Assembly (NCBI GenBank): GCA_947579605.1
Contig: OX388307.1
Span: 21,491,237 to 21,555,236 of the forward strand
DNA: 64,000 nt
Source of the DNA: Athripsodes cinereus
Lineage: Eukaryota > Arthropoda > Insecta > Trichoptera > Leptoceridae
Direction: 5' to 3'
Positions 25,826-38,564 of this stretch are shown here, piece after piece. The notes under the pieces were generated by a model. It did no database searches and was not told the origin of the DNA. It worked only from the letters and a program-made list of their open reading frames with translations. The number at the start of each line of letters is the position of its first letter. The first letter of the stretch is position 1. The position numbers and the translations under genes were made by a program.

Positions 25826-26420
25826 ATGTTATGTTAATAATTTAAACAAATGAATAATTTAAACATTAAACAAATGATATTAACAATAATAATAACAAAA
25901 CGCAATCATTAATAAATCGACAAGTCAATATTAAATATTTATTGATACATTAGAATAATTTATTTTCAACAATAAATAAAAAAAATATATAAATGTTGAA
26001 GCACTTTGGGATGTTAAAAATCAATCGATATTTTAAAATATTATTCAGAATTTGTGCCTTTCTTCAAGCAGTAAAAACATCATCTAATAAGTTCCCGCAA
26101 GGCGCATCGAAGAAGAAAATCATGTGGCCTAAAGCCTCAGTCACAAAGGAATAATAATACTAATAGTAATCTTATAAAAAATAACATTTTATTCTAAAGA
26201 TTACGATATTATCTTGACGATATATTATTATTTCATAATGTTTACACACATTTTGTAACATTTTTATATCTTACTAGGGTAAAATACAAAAACTGGTCAC
26301 GTGATTTTGTTACATATTGATTATTTTTCAGTCTTCAACGAATGACTTCCGTTAAAATAGGACGACAAATAATAATGTTGACGATAATATGTATTAAGGA
26401 GAAGCACATTTCCATTTTAT

Positions 26421-26475
26421 ACCTCACCTCACTTATGGGATATGCCGTGATGGTATAGTAGTAGTACATAGTAGT
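26421..26475 (+). repeat. Dispersed module 3' end
   Basis: 'cacctcacttatgggatatg' 'ccgtgatggtatagtagtag'. Confidence 0.55.
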
Positions 26476-27086
26476 GCATTGTGTACACCTGAGGTAGACA
26501 AATATCCTCTTATACTATAATATACTATACATAACTTCACACTGTAACCCAAGTGACTAAATCGATAGACATGACCAGTTAGTCTATTTTGTCTGTAAAT
26601 GTTGCACTCTTGCATTATCTTGCACTCTTTTTGTGAACCTATGGAAGAAAACAGTCTCATCTCTGAAATTCCTTTCTATTGTTTAAGTAACATCGCTAAT
26701 CATCATTCTTAATCGTTTTATGTTTATATTATTTATCAACTGAAGGAATATTATGTGACAAAAAATTGTGATATTTAGCATGATTTTTAAACGGTCAGTT
26801 ATAGTAATGCTTACCATAAAAAGAAAGACAAGATCGAAAAATGGGTGGGATAAAAATACAAAACATATCCTTGCATATTATATACACATACGCATAAATG
26901 TGTATAAGTACGATCCAAAGCCCGGGGCTTGATTCTAATCACATTCCGATTTTTTTTTCTTTTTTATATAAATTCGTACTCATATCATTATTACAAGGAA
27001 TTTATTGGAATATTAATATAATAATACCTTCATGCAGCAGAGGAAATGAAATCACGCAAAGCATTGAATAAAAATGAAATATCTTT

Positions 27087-27600
27087 TTATTTATTTATTT
27101 ATTCATTCATTCTTTACTGTCATCATCATTTCTGTCGGTCCCTCAATCCTGAGGATCGTGACCATCATGCCTCGTTCTGTAGACCATCTGTCTCCATGTT
27201 GAGCGATCCTCTGCCATGTGTAAGGCCCCATGAAGTGAGCTCTGTGTGGCCTCCTTAATTTGGTCGCTCCATCTTATTGGCACTCTGCCCCTTCCTCTCC
27301 TCCCTTCTACAACCCCAGTCATAATCACTTTTTCTAGGTTGTCATGCTCTCTTCTTGCAATGTGCCCGAAATATCGCAAAGCGCGCTGACTGCAAATCGT
27401 TGAGAGTCGCAGTTATTTTTATACGGAGCTGAAACGTGGACGCTGCGAGCTAGCGAACGCGCGAGGATCGATGCGTTTGAGATGTGGTGCTGGAGAAAAT
27501 TGCTCCGAGTGCATTGGACGGAACACAGGAACAATGAGTCCATTCTCAGGGAGTTAAACATTTCTTTACTGTACATTGATAAAAAACTTTTTTTTTTTTA
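27087..27600 (-). mobile_element. Jockey-type LINE tail split by a nested insertion
   Basis: (ttta)n 'ttcattctttactgt' ends at 27120 and resumes 'ttctttactgtacattgata' at 27562. Removing 27121-27572 restores the minus-strand tail 'tatcaatgtacagtaaagaa' of the 19.8-kb copy. Confidence 0.7.
27121..27561. mobile_element. Twin-primed (internally inverted) RTE-like LINE insertion
   Basis: 27379-27121 on the minus strand encodes RYFGHIARREHDNLEKV... and GRRGRGRVPIRW to the 3' end 'gatgatg'. 27409-27559 on the plus strand encodes YGAETWTLRASERARIDAFE and MWCWRKLLRVHW, the part that precedes RYFGH in related elements. The two halves point away from each other with the upstream part inverted. TTCTTTACTGT occurs on both sides (27110-27120, 27562-27572). 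Confidence 0.78.
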
Positions 27601-27965
27601 TTTTATTTATTTATTATTCCAATAGAGCATACAGAATTAACACGAAAAACAATATAATGGAATATATTGCCCCACTAGATTAAAATCTGTTCTGTATTAA
27701 TATCTTATACAATTTAACTTGTTGTACCTTCTGATGAAATGAACGATTGATTTCAACAAAATGTTGGTATCTCAAAATATACCCAACAATAAAAATTCTG
27801 AGTTTTCTTTGTAAAAATTAAGATTAATTGAATTATCCAGAATATTCACACATTGATTGAATTTTTGATGTTTTTTATGTACCTACATAATATGTAAATA
27901 TATATTTCATTTTTATGTGAAAAATTATGATATTCTCAACCAACAGGTAGGTTCTTATAAATGAA
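27591..27965. other. No feature recognised
   Basis: AT-rich spacer. Confidence 0.4.
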
Positions 27966-27968
27966 ACA

Positions 27969-28108
27969 CTTATTTAGTACTTCTACTGTGACTTATTGGT
28001 CGCGAGACGGCTTTCGAGAGCTTCCGTTCTCATCATCAGGCTAGCATCAGGAAGCTCTTGAAAACCGTCTCGTGACCAATAAAGTCGCTGTGGAAGTAAT
28101 AAATAAGC
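27969..28108. mobile_element. Head-to-head pair of Penelope-like 3' ends (palindrome)
   Basis: 140-bp palindrome. Each arm, read outward, has 'gaaagccgtctcg' or 'gaaaaccgtctcg', 'gaccaata(aa)gt', then 'gtagaagta' or 'gtggaagta'. The minus-strand arm keeps 'cctgatgatgagaacggaag' and 'ctctcgaaagccgtctcg', a hammerhead-like CTGATGA/GAAA core. Confidence 0.5.
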
Positions 28109-28620
28109 TATTCATAATAATTTAAAATGAACTTTCATGGGAATATTGACTTTTTCAATAGGTAGGTACTTGATTCGTTCTATTTGAATCTTAGAATTTC
28201 TGTTCTAATTAACCAAGTATGACATTGCTTATATGAATTTAATACAAGACACGAACATCAAATAAACAAAAATACTTTTTCAACGAACTTTGAAATGAGT
28301 TATTTGCGTAAATAATATTAGCAACACAAAATCAAATAAACTCATAGAATACGAATTCAATAAATAATTATTTCTAATACCGAGAACCGCGCCGCTATTC
28401 AAATCAGCACGTTCTGTATAAAATAAGCAAAATCAATTAACAGAAATTGTTTTAAGATTCATAATGGTATAAATATAACTAACTATTGGGAAATGATAAA
28501 TTTATAAGTTTTCAATTCAAACACCTGATGGAACATGATGTTTGGGTAGTGGTAGGAAGGTAGGTTGGTAGTCGTACAAATTTAATAGCTCACTCGTAAA
28601 AGGAAGCAGTAAAATACCGC

Positions 28621-28628
<8 letters not shown>

Positions 28629-28654
<26 letters not shown>
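28629..28654. repeat. (TA)n microsatellite
   Basis: Uninterrupted TA dinucleotides. Confidence 0.9.
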
Positions 28655-28814
28655 TAATAAACAATAGTTATAGCTTCATACATAATATCTTTAAATTCAT
28701 AGCTATTCGGAACCAATATAAATACACTTAGTCTTTCTCTCATATTTTAGACAACTATACTATGGTGTTTAAGTGAATATACCGTATAGACTGTGAAGTA
28801 GAGGTAAAACAAAA

Positions 28815-29066
28815 TTCGATGGCATAACGCACAGAAGTGGTAAGTGCAGTTTTCATAGTTTTGAGATAATCAATGTTGAAAGTTTTAAATGCCATACAAT
28901 TTAGTACTAACCACACATAGTTTTTGTTAAATATCTCGTGAATGACACAGAGTTACGCAATAATATTCCTAAGAAACATACTTCAGATGATATAGGTTTG
29001 CATGCGTATAATAACTCATTTTCGGTAAAAACTGTACTTACCACATCTGTGCGCTATACCATCGAA
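28815..29066. mobile_element. MITE with ~40-bp terminal inverted repeats
   Basis: Left 'ttcgatggcataacgcacag' and complement of right 'ttcgatggtatagcgcacag', continuing into 'gtggtaagt(g/a)cagttttt'. 252 bp, non-coding. Confidence 0.7.
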
Positions 29067-32000
29067 ATATCCGTTTAAATACCGGGTAGTATATATATTC
29101 CGAAAAATATATAAATTTCAGTCAAATCAATTCATTTATCTATAAAGTAAGATACAACAACCTAAAACTTAAAATAGTATTTGAAAGATGTACCAACCAA
29201 AGATATTCTGCATATCTTAAAAACACTGAGCATTTCGTTGAAAAACCATGCCACCTGAGATAGAAATATTGTTATTCTTTTCAATCACAAAAGTGCATTC
29301 ATACTTACTATAATTATGATGTACTAGCATTATCTTAGAAAAGGATTCCTTTCTGAGATATTACTATCCCACGTGGCAACGCTTTTTATAGGAATAAAGA
29401 CCTTATTGCCACGCCGGAAAGCATATTTTTACCTGAATTTACCAGTCACCGATGGTAACAATGGCCGAATATCCAACAACCGATACTATCATAATTGGAT
29501 CCCCAATCAATTATTCTACGATAAAATTCTTGCATCAATTAAGACTAAACCAAGTTCTTACCCCTTATCGACAATATCATCCATTTTCTGACTGAAAGAA
29601 TAAAACGAAAACGTACTTCATAGATATATAAAAAAAAAATATCTGGCCGCTGATATAGAACCTTCCCGGATATCTGGATAAGCTGTTATCCGTTTATCTC
29701 TACTATAAAGTGAATGAGTGTGTGCCTAGCAATACGTATTAGAGATGTAATGAAGCTAGAGGTTAGGTTAGGTTAGATTAATCATAGTAAAGCCAGCCAC
29801 AGTGGCTGTAGCAGTAACAGCTAGATCTCACACTTGTGTTAGGCATTGATGTATGTATGTGGATATCTATGGCGGATAATAGGAAGAATGTTGGAGATGA
29901 GAACCACAGAGAAAGACTGATAGCCATAATGCAGTGGATGCGGTTAACGACGCCAATAGCTTTATAGAAATAACAGATAAATCGATTTTCGTGTGATCAT
30001 ATTAAAATTTATAATACTGTTTCTCACGTTAACGTGTAGTTAGTTGTCTGTGTTGCGATTTTATTTATAATGATATATTTATTTTTATAAACTTTATCGG
30101 TGGTTTTTATACAAGTATTTTTTTCAAATCAAGTTGATCATACAATGTATGGTTTTCTGATTCTTTTTATCGTAAAAGCAACTAGTTCACATTACATTTT
30201 CATGGAATAATTTGTATTTTGCCACAAATAAAAATAAAAACCGAATTAAGAATACTTTAAAACTTTTTTTATCACGCTGTTTCCTCAGTAATATTTTTGA
30301 TATAATATAACAAATGTAATAGCTATAATACGAGTACGTGACGAAGAAACAAAGGTAATCGATCTCATATTTTATTAACTGTAACAAAAAAAATATTTCT
30401 CATAAACTTTTGGCCATGCTATTGGTTTAAGATACCTACTACATTTTAGTCAATTTCAATTCATTTTTATTCCCTTATTATATTATTTCATCGAAGTAAC
30501 TTCGATGGTGGATATAACATTGCCTGTAACGAGAATACAGAATGTATGATATTGTCAGATGCGGTGGATCGATTCAATGCGGGGAAATATACTCCACTAT
30601 TATTACCTACCTATGGGTTCAGCATTGACATGTGAAAGATATCTACCTATCACTGTCTGCAGAAACGAGCCGAGAGGGTGTCAGGGGAGGGGGATTGATA
30701 TTCCAGTTATTCTATCGGAGGCAGGAAGATATATGAGGAAATGGCTCATCATTTAGAACAATAATATCCTATATGGATGTACCCTCATACTTAAATATAA
30801 GAATCATTAAATGCTGAATGCTTATATTCTATAATTGTATAAGAGCTCGTACTTACAATAAAGTAGACCAACACAAAAATTACCGTGGAAACACAAAAGC
30901 TCGGATTTAGAAATAACGGCTTTATAATTAAAAAAATTGTGATAGTTGTTTTTTGCGAAACTACGATTATATTGATTTATACGATTCTCAAGTGTCAAAT
31001 TTAATGATAGCGAAATGTCATGGATTTCGTTTGATTTCCAAGACGCCCATTATTTCATATTAACATTACTTTACAAACTGAATACATCCTTTTCTATGTA
31101 ATGGTATATATAAGTAAAACAACTACAAACGGGTGAAAAAAAATTGACCATGTTTTTAGTAAGATATTAGGTATACAGAAGTTTCCAAATACCTTAGGAA
31201 AGAAACGTGATTGCCATTTTTTCCATATTGTATATTCTTCTAAGAAATATTAAGCTGTTAATAACAAACAGAAAAAAATAGAAAATTATAATTTCAGGAC
31301 AGAAAAAAGAACTTAAATTTAAATGCATAAATAATTTTTGTTGGAGAAAGTAAGAAGAAATATAATACCTTCCCAACGAATCGATGTAATTTAACGGAAA
31401 AATAAATCTAGCCATGTTTATAAAGAACTGATCACTCGTAAACGAGTGGATGGCATTTCAAAACAGAACAGAATCTTTATAAAGAAAAAATTGACGGACT
31501 TTGACATACCCTAATGGCATCAAAAAGAAGATAGTACGGTATTTTTATAGTGATTATTTATTCCACTGCACTTAAGCTCAATTGTGGTCGGTAGACTCTG
31601 ATCGTACTAACAGGGGAAATCTACATAGACGTGTTTAACTAAATAATTTATTATCTCAGGGTTAATTAAAAAAAACACACACACAAAATAATTTGTTCTG
31701 TGATGCACCTATCATATTGCAAATTATAATTTCCTATCAATGTGAATATTGTTTCATTATGAGTCATCTTTGAATATTTCAAATGGCAGGTCTAAGAAGA
31801 CTTCGTGGTAAACCCTTTTCTGTAATTCTTTACAATTTCACGTAACGTGAGATAGGTTAATATAACACCTATAGTGTAAAAGAGTAATAAAACCCATGTA
31901 CCTACTTTACTCTTAGATAATCATAGAGCTTTAGTAGCCATCAGCGCGCTTAACCACCTCGTACATATCGTCGTGCCTTGTCTCGACTCTCTTGTATTAA

Positions 32001-33899
32001 AGGTTAATGTGGCTTCATTGCAAACCCCTCCACAACTTTACACTCAAAATCCATTATTGTATGCTAGGTAGCTTCTACTATATAGAAAGCTGTCAGAAGT
32101 TATACTTTGTATTACGAACAACGTAGGTATAATAATAATAAATACTTTATAATGCAGAAAATAAATATGTACATTTTTTATTCGGACAATATTACATGAG
32201 TATTTACATAAGCACATGTTATATATAGACATTATTTATAAAGCAAAGGTCTTGTAGATACATAAGTCTAACATCTAATATTATTATTTATCGTTAATTA
32301 GATAAGAGTAGATCGATTTTTTCTAGATTTATTGTACAAGTGATAGTAGGTGTTCTAACTGCTTAGATGTTAAGAACATACAGGTCGTCATCTCAATACC
32401 AAAAAAAGATAATAAGGATGGGTGACGTTCAGCAGAAATTGTAATAAAATTGCAGAAATTCACAACATATCTACTACATACATAATAATCATAATATTTT
32501 GTTATACAAAAAGGGTAGAAAGAAAATATTTGTTGTATTTCGTTGACCCAAACCCTCTTCCAATTATTGTAAAAATTTATGGAGGAATCTGAGAACTGGC
32601 ATGTTGAAGTAGATAGTATTATACACCGTGAATATTGCAAGAATACTAAGGAATATAGTATTCGTCTAAAATATCTTATAGGATAGGAATAGAGTATGTA
32701 AACCATACCAACCTGTAAGGTAAGGTAATAAGAGATATTTGTAGATTTGCGAGACAGTATTTATAGGGAGTATTACACGAGAATCCTGAATTCGATTTCA
32801 TGCTGTCTTGTAAAAGCCACACACAGCAGTAAGATAAATTTGTCGCATTTAGCCAACTTTTCCCAACAAATAAGTAACTCCACCACCTTGTATCAAGGTG
32901 ACATATCCCACCACATACGTTGATAGTATGAAGTCAGACCATCCCTGGAAAATCTGTCATAAATACATCGACACATTTCATTAAAACTATTCATAATTTG
33001 TTTCAACGTCCACCATGTTTTCTACGGCTTGGGCAAAAGACATTCTACATTCTTAACACACCGCTCTTATGACAACCTCCAGAATTAGAAATGTAGCGGA
33101 AATATGTGACAGGGTTTGAGCAAAATATTTTTTTGAGGGTTTTTGTTTATGTCCAATGTGCCTGAAAGGAGCGTTGAAAGGCGAATGACAGGATTATTCC
33201 TTTTTTGTTTTAATTATTTTTGTAACGTCATTGTTAGACACTGCATGTGCTTTTTTATATATTACAAAGAGAATATTATTCGATACATAGAATCACAAAT
33301 GAACTTAAATATTTCGATATACACACTTTGCTTGATGCCTTGCTTGCGCAAATTGTTATAACGGCATTTATAGGCAGATTTTCCATATACCTATAAACCA
33401 ATTTTTGTGTTATCTATGTTGCCAATAGGTCCGCTGCAGTGGTGAAGTATTGTGATGGAAACGATTGAATTGTGTAGATCAAGGATTAATAACATTGGCC
33501 CACCCTTGCGGTGGTTTTTCCACAAAACGGCTCATCATAAATAAGTTGTCTAGTTATTATTATATAAATCATAGCCTGGAAAAATATATTTGGATTTGTC
33601 AAAATTTAAAATAAAAACACGATAATTTGGCAGTAGGTAATTAAAATGCAACCTGACTATTTTTTCAAATCTTTGTAGTATTCCACTTAAAGTTGAGAAA
33701 CTATTTTACATAAATCTATAAAGAAAGATGGCAATACTTTGTACCTAAAGTACAGCTCGGGGAACACAGCATAAACAACAAAGAAAATTTGATTATCTCA
33801 ATGTATCGATGTATCATTAGCACCTGTACAAAGTTTCGAGTTACAAACCAATATTAAAGCTATATTAGGTATATTGTATCCAGTACAACCATAATAATA

Positions 33900-33946
<47 letters not shown>

Positions 33947-34082
33947 CCTACTTCAACATAATATATTAGGTACCTACCTAAATCTGTCTTTCTTACTGTG
34001 GGAGGGTATTTGTTTGTGGCTGTGTATGTTATTGAAGTTTTACTATAAGGAGCTCTGTGTAATATGTACAAGTATGACGATA
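29067..34082. other. No gene established
   Basis: About 5 kb of AT-rich sequence. It holds three GGTTA units at 29761-29777 (telomere-like but very short), a plus frame 29373-29591, a minus frame 32329-32706 (125 codons, Tyr/Phe/Ser-rich) and an (AT)n run at 33910-33941. None of the frames shows a domain or supported splice site. Confidence 0.35.
33910..33941. repeat. (AT)n microsatellite
   Basis: About 15 AT dinucleotides. Confidence 0.9.
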
Positions 34083-34148
34083 TAATATCTTAAGGTACAC
34101 ATAGTTTCACACATCTTTACAGTCGATATTGTAAAGGGAGTTTTACCT

Positions 34149-34550
34149 ATGTATATTACGAAAAAAAATGTATGTACCGCGGCGCGTAATAATATTTCGT
34201 TATACTTTAAAAAGTTGAATATTTTGTCTGCTAAAGGCTTGTTTTGGCAAAAGATAGTTCTTGACCAGTTTTTGAAAGATGAGTATAAGACAAAACCGCG
34301 GCATGCTCATCGTACTAGATTTAAATCGAATGATGGATACTTGGTACCAAAATATAATAATAAATACGGTAAGAGAACTTTAGAATATAACGTGCCTAAA
34401 TTGTTCGATGCTTTGGATTAGGTTGAAATAAATTATGTTTATATTGTTGTTATGTAAGGAACTCGCCGACAAATCTATTTTAATGGATTTGGCGCGACTG
34501 TATATTTGTATTTAATGTTTATATTATATGAAATAAATAAATAAATAAAA
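34149..34550 (+). mobile_element. CR1/Daphne-like LINE C-terminus with 3' tail
   Basis: Open frame 34149-34421 contains LNILSAKGLFWQKIVLDQFL and, near its end, NNKYGKRTLEYNVPKLFDAL. This is the C-terminal pattern '..VP....YG.R...Y..P.L.....' of CR1/L2/Daphne-type ORF2 proteins. After the stop come ~110 bp of UTR and (aaat)n. The frame runs on upstream to 34086. 5'-truncated but unbroken. Confidence 0.65.
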
Positions 34551-35105
34551 AAAACAGTTTTTCCAAACTGAAAAACATTTTTGTAATTTACTCGACAGAA
34601 ATTAATTTTACATGTCATTACAGATTAATTGTTCTCGTGTTTATACCTGCTTGTTTTTTTTTTTAAATCATAATCTTACTAACATAATAATTAAAGACTT
34701 AGAAAATTTCTGATTATTTCAAATGATATCTAAGCTACATTAGTGGTCCAAATTTCATATTTTGTATAACGTTTCGGATAACACATTTAATATCTTAAAT
34801 TTAGTCATGAAGTATACGACTTTCACTAATGGCTTTATATTTATTGGAGCAAAGAGGATGACATGCATGTTTATTACTTGCAGTTCTTCCTCCAGCCTGG
34901 AAAATCTAAAATATAATTTAAGCAAATAAATGAATATCACAAATGTAACAGCATGTTACAAAAATCGAATATTCAAAATGCTAGTTATAAAACATCCAAC
35001 TACCTCGAGAAAACATATAGTGATTCTTCATTACAGTATAACAAACAGAATATTGTAACAAGCACCAACAAATAAGTTGTATCAGGTTGTATCAGTATAC
35101 TGTTA
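34551..35105. other. No feature recognised
   Basis: AT-rich spacer. Confidence 0.4.
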
Positions 35106-35109
35106 CAGT

Positions 35110-35144
35110 ATGAACCCACACACACACACACACACCCTCACCCT

Positions 35145-35180
<36 letters not shown>

Positions 35181-35193
35181 CTCACACACATAG
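35110..35193. repeat. (CA)n microsatellite, compound
   Basis: Two CA runs separated by 'ccctcaccctct' and followed by 'ccctctcacacaca'. Confidence 0.9.
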
Positions 35194-36487
35194 TTATAGT
35201 AGGCAAATAGATGAGATGGTATTATATTCAAACCATTCAACTATCAACAAGACATTCAGGAGATGTTTTCGATAAATTATTATTCATTGAGATATGATCA
35301 AAATTCATTATAAAACAATGCGTCTGGATTTGACAATGTTAATGTATACTACCTAACATTACAAATGAAATTGTAAAATGAACAATACGTAATATTCTAA
35401 ACTGTACCTATTTATAATAAACAATTACGTATTTACATACAAGTAGATTTAACATTCATGAAGATCAAAATTAATTCATGAATCAAAAACATTCGACCTT
35501 TTTATTCAAAGAGAGACGGGTTAGAACGTTCATATATTTTTTTATATTTTTAATTTAATGAAAAAATCAGAGAGTAAACTTTCGTTGTACTGGTCCGAAC
35601 CCTTTAATATTTGAACTAGCTTAATTAATGGCATACAATGAGTTAAATTCTTTCACAATAGGTAAGCACACCGTTTCAATGATAAACTTCAAAGCACCAA
35701 GGATGTTGAGGAATGATTCCACTCTTTTAAGCTCAAAAGCGCTGATAAGATATTTATTTTATTCTTGTTTCAATTAAGAAAAAAGAACTTCGAAGATGAA
35801 GACAGTCTATAAAAAGAAAAAAACTTGTACAAAAATAATCGTGAGATATAAAACATCTCTTTTTCAATAAGCAGTTCCATTTAATTGGCTATATAAAAAC
35901 TAAAAAGTATTATGTTATGTTATGTCAATAACGAAGTATGATAGTGAAGATAAATGAAGAGACAACCTTTACTAGTGGAACGGGCATGAAGGTTACTTTC
36001 AAAATTCAGCAGAAACATGAATATTAAATTTGATTGTAGAGCTAATAGAATACAATTGAATGCACAATTTCCACTGAAATCAACTTTGAAATCTATTCAA
36101 CCATTAGTAATAAACACACCGCGTCAGGTGTAGCAATAGGTAAATATACATACATACACACATACACACAGGTAAGTTTAGTTTAGTTTCACAGTAGAAA
36201 TAAAATCTATGTTATTCAATTTGACATCGTGTGTAATTTGTTCTAAACAAGTTTTATAATTATAATGTCTGGACATGAAGTGATTCATGTAACCAATAAT
36301 TACACACCTATTTATAAAAAGAACGAAAAATCTTCTCTACAGAAAATTGTAATTAAATATCATAATAAGTGTTCTTCATTCATTAATAACAGATCTAGTT
36401 AGTCAAATGAAAAGATATATTTTTTAAAATGATGTATCTGGGAATTTGTTGTCAACCCAAGTACAACTTTATATACCTTTCACAGTA

Positions 36488-36695
36488 CGCTAAAAGCTTG
36501 TGTAGTGAAAGGGGAGTTTGCCGGCACCTGGGATTCATTGCGAGTATCTACCAAGTATAATAACGTCATACAACTTTAAATGTAGTTCTCACTCCTTATA
36601 TTAGAGCTTCAGAACAACCTTTAGTCCCAGACACTGCACACTATAAACAATAGCTTGTGTTGTAAAGGTGTAGTAGGTCGGCAGTGGTATACAAA
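36488..36695 (+). repeat. Diverged direct repeat
   Basis: 'agcttgtgtagtgaaagggg' ... 'gccggcacctgg' (36495) and 'agcttgtgttgtaaaggtgt' ... 'gtcggcagtgg' (36651) are related units ~157 bp apart. Minus-strand 59008-59030 carries a third relative. Family not identified. Confidence 0.4.
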
Positions 36696-37188
36696 TCATA
36701 CAAAATTACACTGACAGATGAGATGCTTTTTTGAAATTAGATTTGGCGCTCAAATAAAAAAGAATTGTACTAAAAACGAAAATAAAATAATACTTATATC
36801 AAAATGTCAAATGAATTGTATGAAACCCTCGATGCTTTAAGGTTTGTAAACCATATGGTAACCAGAACCTCATGACCTTAATAATGTCGATATTATTTTG
36901 AGCAAAGGGTACCGCCAGCAGCCTACATCATATAAGTATTGTCTGTCTATGTAAATATACCAAAATATAGATAACAAACAATAAGCAGATCCATATAACA
37001 ATTCTATTTTCAATAATAAAATTTCAAATTCGCAATCATTCGCCTACGTATTTTTAATAACGTTCAAATATTTGCTCACTGAAACATTTATCAAAGAAAA
37101 TCTCGAATCTTCTGCTTACGTAGATACACGAAAACATCTTTTGTAGTTAGAATATGTCTGGACACTGCTATAAATTATTCTACTTATA

Positions 37189-37272
37189 TACTATCCCATC
37201 ATAGCGTGTCCCACAAGTAGGGTAGCCAGCGGACAACCGCATGCAATAAACATGCCTACTGTCTTGACACTG
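37189..37272 (-). repeat. Dispersed module copy
   Basis: Minus strand 'aggcatgtttattgcatgcg', 'gtccgctggctaccctactt', 'gtgggacacgctatgatggg'. Confidence 0.6.
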
Positions 37273-37337
37273 CTTATTTAACACTCAATCTGTGCTAAAT
37301 AAATTAATCGTTATAAACATATAATTAAATTATTTTT

Positions 37338-37420
37338 TAAACACTGTGTACTTTCCATATTAAATTTATTCATCTCAAACGTTTTCGCCAAGGCTTCTGA
37401 TTGGCATCATCAGGAGGACT
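37338..37420 (-). mobile_element. Penelope-like 3' end with hammerhead-like core
   Basis: Minus strand: CTGATGA (37413-37407), a 5-bp stem GCCAA/TTGGC, then GAAA (37386-37383), 'acgtttgagatgaataaa', and 'tggaaagtacacagtg'. Related to 27969, 41710 and 57838. Confidence 0.5.
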
Positions 37421-37425
37421 TAAAA

Positions 37426-38268
37426 GTTATTATTTATTGATTTTTCTACACAGAAAACAGTTTGAAACAAAAGATTATTCTGCAACAAAATATAAATATA
37501 AAAACATAAGATAATATTATAAATTATATCATAGGTAATAAAAATTTCCTCAAAATTTTACGGAATAAAGATAATAAATAATGGAGGAAGGCCAAATATA
37601 TGAAAGAAAATGTATAAAAGTTGCAGCTTACAGAAAATCATATACCTAAATTAACTATGTAAAGAAGAATCTCAAAAGAAAGACTTAAGAGTAGCAAAAT
37701 CTATCAAGTATATAGATAGAAAAAGATCTAATATATTAAATTTAATAGAAGCTAAGAATGTAAGTGAGTTTACAATTATTCGTCTGACTTTCGGTCTTCT
37801 ATGTCGATCCCGTAAGAAACATAGCACGAGAAAAGTAGTGAAATAAAATCGTTTATTCTCAGGCTGAATCAGATTATGTGATTTTGAAAAGATGAGGAGG
37901 ATGCGTAAAATGCTGACAAGTTGATAGAATTTTTTTTTTTAAATAATGGAAGGTATTATACTCGTATCGCTACGGAATTACATAATGCTGCGATATTAAA
38001 TTCAATTGAGCATATGATTGATCCATGTAATAATTCCAAAATCACGATGATATTCATAACAGATGTATAAGTAGGTAGGTAGGTACTATTATAAGCCTCT
38101 TTTGTGAAACGAATACAACGAGTAATATGTTACCCACACTAAAAAATTGACAATTTTGTACGATATTTTTCACCACGTATAAAAAATACTAATTACTTAT
38201 ATAACATTCAAATAAAGAATTTTCTGGGAGGGTTTGTCGTTAAATTGTGATGGATATTTAAAGACAAG
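37426..38268. other. No feature recognised
   Basis: AT-rich, no supported feature. Confidence 0.4.
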
Positions 38269-38271
38269 TAC

Positions 38272-38410
38272 CGGGTTAGTTGAAAGACATCGCATTTTAG
38301 CGATAAACTCGCCCTCTGTACATTGAATTGTATAAATGATATTTTCTATGTTAATTTGTATAATTGTAAACAATGTACAGTGAAGAATAAAAATAAAATA
38401 AATAAATAAT
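38272..38410 (+). mobile_element. Jockey-type LINE 3' UTR
   Basis: 'cgggttagttgaaagacatc', 'gcgataaactcgccctctgt', 'caatgtacagtgaagaataa' and an (aaat)n tail. Nearly identical to 45560-45702, so the two belong to one younger subfamily. Confidence 0.75.
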
Positions 38411-38564
38411 TTGTCAATGACTTAACGTTTCACTCAAAGAAAAAATAAACAAGAGCGTTGTAGTGAGACAAGTGTGGGAGATCCCATGATAGGATAGATG
38501 GATAAACAGTTAGAATAAATGTTATTTATTTTCAAACATAATTTTAATAATCATTCTAGTAATT

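Noticed and set aside
29373..29591. 72-codon plus frame starting MATLFIGIKTLL
   Set aside because: No recognisable domain and no splice context; kept only as a mention.
29761..29777. Telomere-like GGTTAGGTTAGGTTAG
   Set aside because: Only three units; such short runs are common in insect DNA and do not indicate a telomere or fusion.
31925..31990. GC-richer minus stretch reading RVETRHDDMYEVVKRADGY then stop, considered as the last exon of the RRM gene
   Set aside because: The acceptor is poor and the sequence 'gtggttaagcgcgctgatgg' also looks like a degraded SINE box A; no link to the RRM family.
32329..32706. 125-codon minus open frame
   Set aside because: Composition is dominated by Tyr, Phe, Ser, Ile and Cys, with no domain, repeat or splice support; consistent with chance in AT-rich DNA.
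33164..33190. Possible RTE tail 'aaggagcgttgaaaggcgaa'
   Set aside because: It matches the 9.55-kb RTE end over only ~20 bp; too short to call.
35110..35193. Possible CRISPR-like array
   Set aside because: It is a compound CA microsatellite without spacers.
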